Shown: positions 6,123 through 10,408 of the stretch, piece by piece | Numbering within the stretch: position 1 is the first letter of the stretch | How the letters are laid out: each line of letters opens with the position of its first letter | Assembly: GCA_021323255.1 (NCBI GenBank) | Contig: JAJTCL010000137.1 | Location: 1-10,408 of the forward strand | From: Propionibacteriaceae bacterium | GTDB lineage: Bacteria; Actinomycetota; Actinomycetes; Propionibacteriales; Propionibacteriaceae | DNA length: 10,408 nucleotides | Reading direction: 5' to 3' | Position numbers and translations under genes: made by a program | Notes under the pieces: model-generated | Seen by the model: only the letters and a program-made list of their open reading frames with translations | What the model was told of the DNA's origin: nothing | Databases searched by the model: none

Positions 6123-6518
6123 TCAGTTCAGAGTGCAGCCCCTGACCACCACCGTGGTGGCTCGCCGCAGGGTGGTAAACACCAGACTTGCCTCCACGAG
6201 GCGATCGGTACCGGCAGCAATGGGCAGCTGCTGCTCCCCGACCGGCTGGTAATCCGCAGCTTGTGCCAGTACCCGGCAGGTCGCTGGCAGAGATGGATCG
6301 CGGCGCTCAATAGAGATGGTCGCCGAGACGGAGGTATCGGAGTCAATCCGGAAGGTCACAACCTGGGCATCGACCGCTGGTCTGGAGTGCAGCAGTGCGG
6401 TCCACACCAGCCAGGTCAGAGCCAGCACTGCGCCGACGCCGATCAGACCCACCAGCACCGGACGGGGCATCCGAGGCTTGGGATAACGGCGGCGGAGCCG
6501 CTCGGCAGCATCTGCCAC
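6123..6518 (-). CDS. DUF4307 family single-pass membrane protein
   Basis: 131 aa from a GTG start. Residues 1-19 are basic (RLRRRYPKPRMPRP), 20-42 a single TM segment (VLVGLIGVGAVLALTWLVWT), and 45-131 an extracytoplasmic beta-rich domain beginning AQVVTFRIDSDTSVSATISI with Cys81 and Cys128 (CRVLAQ ... VRGCT), which could form a disulfide. This is the layout of the actinobacterial DUF4307 family, whose function is unknown. It lies between greA and mca in the same arrangement as M. tuberculosis Rv1081c (recalled). The basic N-terminus predicts N-in topology. A TAAATT element lies 6 nt before the GTG, supporting that start and a leaderless mRNA. No Shine-Dalgarno is visible. Confidence 0.82.
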   Translation of the reverse strand: MADAAERLRRRYPKPRMPRPVLVGLIGVGAVLALTWLVWTALLHSRPAVDAQVVTFRIDSDTSVSATISIERRDPSLPATCRVLAQAADYQPVGEQQLPIAAGTDRLVEASLVFTTLRRATTVVVRGCTLN

Positions 6519-6524
6519 CCCGAC

Positions 6525-6530
6525 AATTTA
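6525..6530 (-). promoter_or_regulatory. -10 element for the DUF4307 gene (leaderless)
   Basis: TAAATT on the minus strand followed by 6 nt (GTCGGG) and the GTG start at 6518. No clear -35. The remaining divergent spacer to mca (6531-6694) shows nothing else I can name. Confidence 0.5.
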
Positions 6531-6694
6531 GTCTGGCCTTGCTGCTCGCGCATCGCGCGGTTTCGATCCGCCTGCTTCGTCTGATGTCTGAGCACGGCGG
6601 GCGCGCGGTCTCGACGCTCGCAGCATCTCGAGCAGAGTCCCAACCATCTCGGTAGACGGGAGATAGCGGCAATGCCAAGGCAGGCGGTGGAAGC

Positions 6695-7624
6695 ATGACA
6701 ACCATGTCCCGTCCGGCACTGCGGGTAGACGCTCAGGGCCAGCGTTTGAGGCTGCTGCACGTGCATGCCCATCCCGACGATGAGTCGAGCAAAGGCGCAG
6801 CGACCACGGCCAAGTACGTGGCCGAGGGCGTGGACGTTGTGGTCGCGACCTGCACCGGCGGCGAGCGCGGAGCGATCCTCAACCCAGCGATGGACCGGCC
6901 AGACGTCCTGGCCAACATCGCCGACATCCGACGGCAGGAAATGGATCGCGCTCGTGAAATTCTGGGAATCGAGCAGGTCTGGCTTGGCTTCGTTGACTCC
7001 GGCTTACCCGAGGGAGATGATCCGCCGCCGCTCCCCGAGGGTTGTTTCGCCCGCACCGACGTCGCTGAGGCGGCTGCTCCACTGGTCGAGGTAGTCCGGT
7101 CGTTCCGCCCTCATGTGATGACGACTTATGACGAGAACGGCGGCTACCCGCATCCGGATCACATCATGTGCCACAAGATCGGCGTTGCGGCCTTTGAAGC
7201 GGCAGCCAACCCTGATGCCTACCCCGACCGCGGCGCAGCCTGGCAACCGCTCAAACTCTATTTCTCCTTTGCCTTCTACCGGGAGCGGATGGTGGCGTTG
7301 CATCAGGCGATGCTTGCCCGCGGCCTCGAGTCGCCGTATGGCGAGCGGCTCCGGGAGTGGCCTGAGGATCCCAAGCATGCCGCGCGGATCACGACCCGGG
7401 TTGCCTGTGCCGAGTATTTCCCGGTGCGTGATCGTGCGCTATTCGCCCATGCGACTCAAATCGACCCAGACGGCCCGTGGTTCGCGGTTCCACTCGAGCT
7501 GCACAAGTCAGCCTGGCCAACTGAGGACTGGGAGTTGGTGCGCAGCCTGGTCCCGACGACGATCCCTGAGGACGATTTGTTCGCCGGGATCGCCGTGCCC
7601 GTGGCGAGTACAGTTTCAGCATGA
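6695..7624 (+). CDS. mca: Mycothiol S-conjugate amidase (Mca)
   Basis: Cytoplasmic zinc amidase that cleaves mycothiol S-conjugates of toxins and drugs into a mercapturic acid, for export, and glucosaminyl-inositol, which is recycled. 309 aa, slightly longer than the 288-aa M. tuberculosis enzyme because of both termini. The LmbE/PIG-L fold starts at about residue 18. Zinc and catalytic residues by alignment to MshB: AHPDDE (His26, Asp28 as general base, Asp29) and YPHPDH (His153, His156). DESSKGA carries Lys33, equivalent to Mca Lys19, where the paralogue MshB has Ser; this and ENGGYPHPDH and HATQIDP support Mca over MshB. A weak Shine-Dalgarno (AGGCGGTGG, 6682-6690) precedes the ATG; ATG 6704 is an alternative start. 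The stop overlaps the next gene as ATGA, and gene order matches Rv1082-Rv1083-Rv1084 (recalled). Confidence 0.95.
   Translation: MTTMSRPALRVDAQGQRLRLLHVHAHPDDESSKGAATTAKYVAEGVDVVVATCTGGERGAILNPAMDRPDVLANIADIRRQEMDRAREILGIEQVWLGFVDSGLPEGDDPPPLPEGCFARTDVAEAAAPLVEVVRSFRPHVMTTYDENGGYPHPDHIMCHKIGVAAFEAAANPDAYPDRGAAWQPLKLYFSFAFYRERMVALHQAMLARGLESPYGERLREWPEDPKHAARITTRVACAEYFPVRDRALFAHATQIDPDGPWFAVPLELHKSAWPTEDWELVRSLVPTTIPEDDLFAGIAVPVASTVSA
7609..7614 (+). promoter_or_regulatory. Possible internal -10 element inside mca
   Basis: TACAGT followed by 6 nt (TTCAGC) and the ATG at 7621. It lies within the last codons of mca and would give the 67-aa protein a leaderless transcript independent of mca. 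Coding constraint makes it less sure than the intergenic cases. Confidence 0.35.
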
Positions 7625-7824
7625 TCCTTCTCGAGGTCGACCCGAATGTGGTCAACCCGGGTTGGACGCCCTTACTCGTCACGCTGCTTCTGCTCGGCGC
7701 CATGGTGTTTTTGTACCTGAGCATGCGGAAGCAGTTCCGAAAGATCCGCACGCCGGAGGACGACGAGACGGAGAACGCTGAGGATCCCACATCTGAGCGG
7801 CCGCCGCCCAGTACCCAGGGCTGA
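7621..7824 (+). CDS. Small single-pass membrane protein (Rv1083-like)
   Basis: 67 aa. A short N-terminal part ending NPGWTP is followed by one TM segment (about 17-35, LLVTLLLLGAMVFLYLSM), a basic stop-transfer (RKQFRKIR, 36-43) and an acidic, Pro-rich cytoplasmic tail (EDDETENAED). Charge placement predicts N-out, C-in. The start overlaps the mca stop as ATGA, so it is translated with mca, and a DUF255 gene follows 48 nt later. The position and layout match the small protein between mca and the DUF255 gene in mycobacteria (Rv1083, recalled). No function is known; the conserved position suggests a partner or membrane tether for one of its neighbours (inference). Confidence 0.82.
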   Translation: MILLEVDPNVVNPGWTPLLVTLLLLGAMVFLYLSMRKQFRKIRTPEDDETENAEDPTSERPPPSTQG

Positions 7825-7860
7825 GGCCGGCCACCGGATCTGTCGCTGTTGTACAGCGCA

Positions 7861-7866
7861 TAAGGT
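7861..7866 (+). promoter_or_regulatory. -10 element for the DUF255 gene (leaderless)
   Basis: TAAGGT followed by 6 nt (CTGAGG) and the ATG at 7873. CTGAGG could also serve as a weak, very close Shine-Dalgarno. A small inverted repeat GCTGT-TGT-ACAGC lies just upstream (7845-7857). Confidence 0.5.
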
Positions 7867-7872
7867 CTGAGG

Positions 7873-9885
7873 ATGACTGGCGGCAACCGCCTCGCTTCGG
7901 CGACCAGCCCCTACCTGCTCCAGCACGCCGACAATCCAGTGCAGTGGTGGCCGTGGTCAGAAGAGGCCTTTGCCGCGGCGGCAGAGCGGCAGGTGCCGGT
8001 CTTCCTTTCCGTCGGGTACGCGGCATGTCACTGGTGCCACGTGATGGCCCACGAGTCCTTCGAGGACGAGCGTACCGCCTCCATGATCAACGAGCACTTC
8101 GTCGCAATCAAGGTCGATCGTGAAGAACGCCCGGATGTCGACGCGGTGTACATGCAAGCGACTCAGGCATTGACCGGACAGGGTGGCTGGCCGATGAGCG
8201 TTTTTTTGACACCTGATCGCAAGCCTTTCTACGCCGGAACCTATTTCCCACCTACGGCACGGCACGGTTTGCCCTCCTTCCACCAGGTGTTACAGGCGAT
8301 CAGTGAGGCCTGGCGCGACCGAAAATCAGAGATTCTGGTGAGTGCGTCAGAGATCACGCGACGACTGTCGATGCAGCAAACACCAGCCGGCTCAGAGATG
8401 TTGACGGCTGATGACTGCAGCGAGTCAATCCTGTTGCTGGAACGGGAATTCGACCCGACGCACGGCGGCTTTGCCCACGCGCCGAAGTTCCCGCCGTCGA
8501 TGGTGCTCGAGGCGTTACTTCGCGACGGCGGAGAAGCTGCAATGTTCATGGCGGGACTGACGCTGGAGGCAATGGCGCGAGGTGGCATCTACGACCAGAT
8601 AGGCGGAGGCTTCGCGCGCTACAGCGTCGATGCGGGATGGGTGGTGCCGCACTTCGAGAAAATGCTCTACGACAACGCGCTGCTGCTCGGCGCGTACACC
8701 CACTGGTGGCGGCTAACCCGGAACCCGCTGGCCGAGCGCATCGTGACCGAGACGGTCAGCTGGCTGCTGGTCCAGATGCGGACGGCGCAGGGTGCGTTCG
8801 CCGCAAGCCTCGATGCCGACTCGCGGAATGATCAGGGTGAGCTCCGGGAGGGCGCCTACTACGTCTGGAACCGTGATCAACTCCGGGACGTGCTCGGCGC
8901 AGAGGATGCAGCCTGGGCTGCGGAGGTCTTCTCGGTGACGCCGACCGGAACCTTCGAGCATGGTGCCTCCACCCTCCAGCTGCGGTTCGACCATGATCAA
9001 GTTCGACTGGCAGAGGTTCGGGAGCGGCTCCGTATCGCGCGTGATCAGCGCTCCCGCCCCGGGCGCGACGACAAGGTCGTGGCGGCCTGGAACGGGTTGC
9101 TGGTGGATGCGCTGGTGCAGGCCGCGATGATCTTCGCTCGGTCGGACTGGCTAGAGGTCGCGACTGAGGCCGCCGAGCACGTCTGGCAGGTGCACTGGCA
9201 CGACGGCCGGCTACGCCGGACCTCTCGGGATGGCAGAGTCGGCGAAGCATTCGGCATCCTGGAGGACTACGCAGCTCTGGCCCTTGCTGCGGTACGGCTG
9301 GCATCTGTCCACGCAGCGCCGCTCTGGTTGACCCGCGCGGAGCAACTGCTCGAGGTGATCATGGAGCAATTCAACGACGGCGATGGCGGATTTTTCGACA
9401 CTGCCGCCGATGCCGAGCAGCTGTATACCCGCCCCCAGGATCCGACCGACAACGCGACCCCGTCGGGCCTGAGTGCGGCTGTTCACGCGCTGCGCCTGAC
9501 GGCAGAACTGACCGGGGTAGACCGTTACGCCGCCCGCGCCGATCGAGCAGCCGCTAGCGCCAGCGAGTTGACACGCCGCGCGCCCCGGTTTGCCGGCTGG
9601 CTGCTGGCCGACGCGATCAGCCAGACATCGGACAAACGGCCGGTCCAAGTCGCCGTTGTCGGACCTGACAATGCGGCGCGAGCCGCGCTGGTCCACACCG
9701 CTTACCAGCTGGCACCGGCCGGATCCGTGGTGCTGGCTGGGATACCCGACCAGCCTGGACTCGCGCTACTGGCGGACCGGCCGATGATCAATGACAAGCC
9801 CACGGCATACGTGTGTCGGCACTTCGTGTGCCGGCTTCCGGTCACCTCTGTCGATGCCCTGGCCAGCCAGCTCCTAGACAGCTAG
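7873..9885 (+). CDS. DUF255 thioredoxin-fold protein (YyaL/SPATA20 family)
   Basis: 670 aa, full length for the family. Residues 4-165 are the thioredoxin-like DUF255 domain: NRLASATSPYLLQHADNPVQ, WWPWSEEAF, then the redox motif C52-H-W-C55-H followed by VMAHESFED and QGGWPMSVFLTPD. Residues of about 190-600 form an (alpha/alpha)6-barrel-like region related to N-acylglucosamine 2-epimerases (GGIYDQIGGGFARYSVD, WVVPHFEKMLYDNA, DADSRNDQGELREGAYYVW). The C-terminus has the family pattern AYVCRHFVCRLPVT (Cys648, Cys653). No signal peptide, so cytoplasmic. The biochemical role of bacterial members is not established; a link to redox or sugar metabolism is only suggested by the domains. It sits downstream of mca and the small membrane protein, as Rv1084 does (recalled), with an apparent promoter of its own. 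Confidence 0.92.
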   Translation: MTGGNRLASATSPYLLQHADNPVQWWPWSEEAFAAAAERQVPVFLSVGYAACHWCHVMAHESFEDERTASMINEHFVAIKVDREERPDVDAVYMQATQALTGQGGWPMSVFLTPDRKPFYAGTYFPPTARHGLPSFHQVLQAISEAWRDRKSEILVSASEITRRLSMQQTPAGSEMLTADDCSESILLLEREFDPTHGGFAHAPKFPPSMVLEALLRDGGEAAMFMAGLTLEAMARGGIYDQIGGGFARYSVDAGWVVPHFEKMLYDNALLLGAYTHWWRLTRNPLAERIVTETVSWLLVQMRTAQGAFAASLDADSRNDQGELREGAYYVWNRDQLRDVLGAEDAAWAAEVFSVTPTGTFEHGASTLQLRFDHDQVRLAEVRERLRIARDQRSRPGRDDKVVAAWNGLLVDALVQAAMIFARSDWLEVATEAAEHVWQVHWHDGRLRRTSRDGRVGEAFGILEDYAALALAAVRLASVHAAPLWLTRAEQLLEVIMEQFNDGDGGFFDTAADAEQLYTRPQDPTDNATPSGLSAAVHALRLTAELTGVDRYAARADRAAASASELTRRAPRFAGWLLADAISQTSDKRPVQVAVVGPDNAARAALVHTAYQLAPAGSVVLAGIPDQPGLALLADRPMINDKPTAYVCRHFVCRLPVTSVDALASQLLDS

Positions 9886-9907
9886 CTGGGAGCGGCCGAT
9901 TTTATTC
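9868..9907 (+). terminator. Weak candidate terminator after the DUF255 gene
   Basis: GCTCC near 9870-9874 can pair with GGAGC near 9889-9893 around the stop codon, followed by GGCCGATTTTATT. The stem is only about 5 bp and overlaps coding sequence, so this is tentative. The 34-nt spacer to the convergent hemolysin III gene holds no better hairpin. Confidence 0.2.
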
Positions 9908-9919
9908 GAGCAGCTCAAA

Positions 9920-10408
9920 TTAGATCGTGATAAAGAAAATCGCCATGTAGTGGCAGATGAAGCCTGCAATGGTGGCGGCATGGAAGATCTCGTGGAAGCC
10001 GAACCAAGCGGGGGATGGGTTGGGTCGCTTTCGACCATAGACCACCGCACCGAAGGTGTAGCAGATGCCACCGGCCATGATCAAGATCACGACCGCCCGG
10101 CCGGCACCATGATAGAAGGCTCCGAGCCAGCCGAGGGCGGCCCAGCCCATGGCGAGGTAGAGAGCGGTGTAGAGCCAGCGCGGGGCCGATAGCCAGAACA
10201 GGCGGAAGAACAGCCCGCCGAGGGCCGCCGCCCAGATGAGGGTGAGCAGCACCACCCGGGAAGCCCCATCGAGCAAGATCAACGCCAGTGGCGTATAGGT
10301 CGCCGCGATGAACACATAGATGTTCGAGTGGTCCATCCTGCGGAGGATTGGGCCGCCGCGCGGTCCCCAGGTTCGGAGGTGGTAGACACCGCTGGTGCCA
10401 AAAAGGAG
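9920..10408 (-). CDS. Hemolysin III / PAQR (YqfA-like) membrane protein, partial
   Basis: Integral membrane protein of the hemolysin III branch of the PAQR/CREST superfamily, probably with 7 TM segments when complete. The frame is open to the window end, giving the last 162 residues; the 5' part lies outside. Metal-site motifs of the superfamily are present: TSGVYH (Ser and His, codons at about 10381-10393), RMDHSNIY (Asp), and HEIFHAATIAGFICHY (HxxxH, near the C-terminus). Hydrophobic segments lie between them. An ATG at 10336 opens DHSNIY but is internal, since the upstream codons encode the expected GTSGVYHLRTWGPRGG. CREST members are predicted metal-dependent hydrolases or receptors; the hemolysin activity of bacterial members is doubtful. 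It converges on the DUF255 gene, as Rv1085c does on Rv1084 (recalled). Confidence 0.9.
   Translation of the reverse strand, partial: LLFGTSGVYHLRTWGPRGGPILRRMDHSNIYVFIAATYTPLALILLDGASRVVLLTLIWAAALGGLFFRLFWLSAPRWLYTALYLAMGWAALGWLGAFYHGAGRAVVILIMAGGICYTFGAVVYGRKRPNPSPAWFGFHEIFHAATIAGFICHYMAIFFITI

Noticed and set aside
5511..6584. Long + strand open frame (357 codons) across the hairpin, greA and DUF4307
   Set aside because: It runs antisense through two well-supported genes and starts inside the terminator region; no recognisable protein features.
9876..9888. CTAGACAGCTAGC near the DUF255 stop, considered as a site-specific recombination or operator palindrome
   Set aside because: Very short arms at a gene end with no partner site or recombinase in view.

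Overview
The window looks like chromosomal core from a high-GC actinobacterium. Evidence: a mycothiol S-conjugate amidase gene (mycothiol is made by Actinomycetota), a mycobacterial-type lipoprotein L,D-transpeptidase, an actinobacterial DUF4307 protein, and many start codons placed exactly where a leaderless transcript would begin. The block greA - DUF4307 - mca - small membrane protein - DUF255 - hemolysin III has the same order and orientation as Rv1080c to Rv1085c of Mycobacterium tuberculosis (recalled, not searched). Genus cannot be fixed from the sequence; Propionibacteriales would fit, with low confidence. I see no rRNA, tRNA, CRISPR array, intact insertion sequence or phage gene.

Layout, left to right. 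(1) 1-483 (+): 3' end of an AI-2E/PerM-type membrane protein, converging with and overlapping by 4 bp (2) a lipoprotein L,D-transpeptidase (-) that makes 3-3 peptidoglycan cross-links. (3) A marR-MFS drug-efflux operon (-, 3976 to 1808). The MFS gene appears to start at 3512, coupled to the marR stop by an ATGA overlap, but a 1-nt frameshift near 3396-3398 separates its first 41 codons from the 14-TM body. marR sits behind a 16-bp-armed palindrome that covers its promoter and start codon. (4) Divergent from it, a two-gene + operon: a YvlB/LiaX-like protein (SHOCT-like helix, linker, DUF4097-like beta domain) and a DUF2089 zinc-ribbon/HTH regulator, joined by another ATGA overlap and closed by a long hairpin at 5514-5566 that probably terminates from both sides. 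(5) greA and a DUF4307 membrane protein (-). (6) mca, a 67-aa membrane protein and a DUF255 thioredoxin-fold protein (+). (7) A hemolysin III/PAQR membrane protein (-), cut by the window end.

The themes are cell-envelope upkeep (Ldt, YvlB/LiaX-like protein, efflux pump) and thiol or drug detoxification (Mca, DUF255 protein, MarR-controlled exporter). The most notable observations are the split MFS gene, the operator palindrome, a short helical module shared by the two proteins of the DUF4097/DUF2089 operon, and a TANNNT element exactly 6 nt before six start codons.
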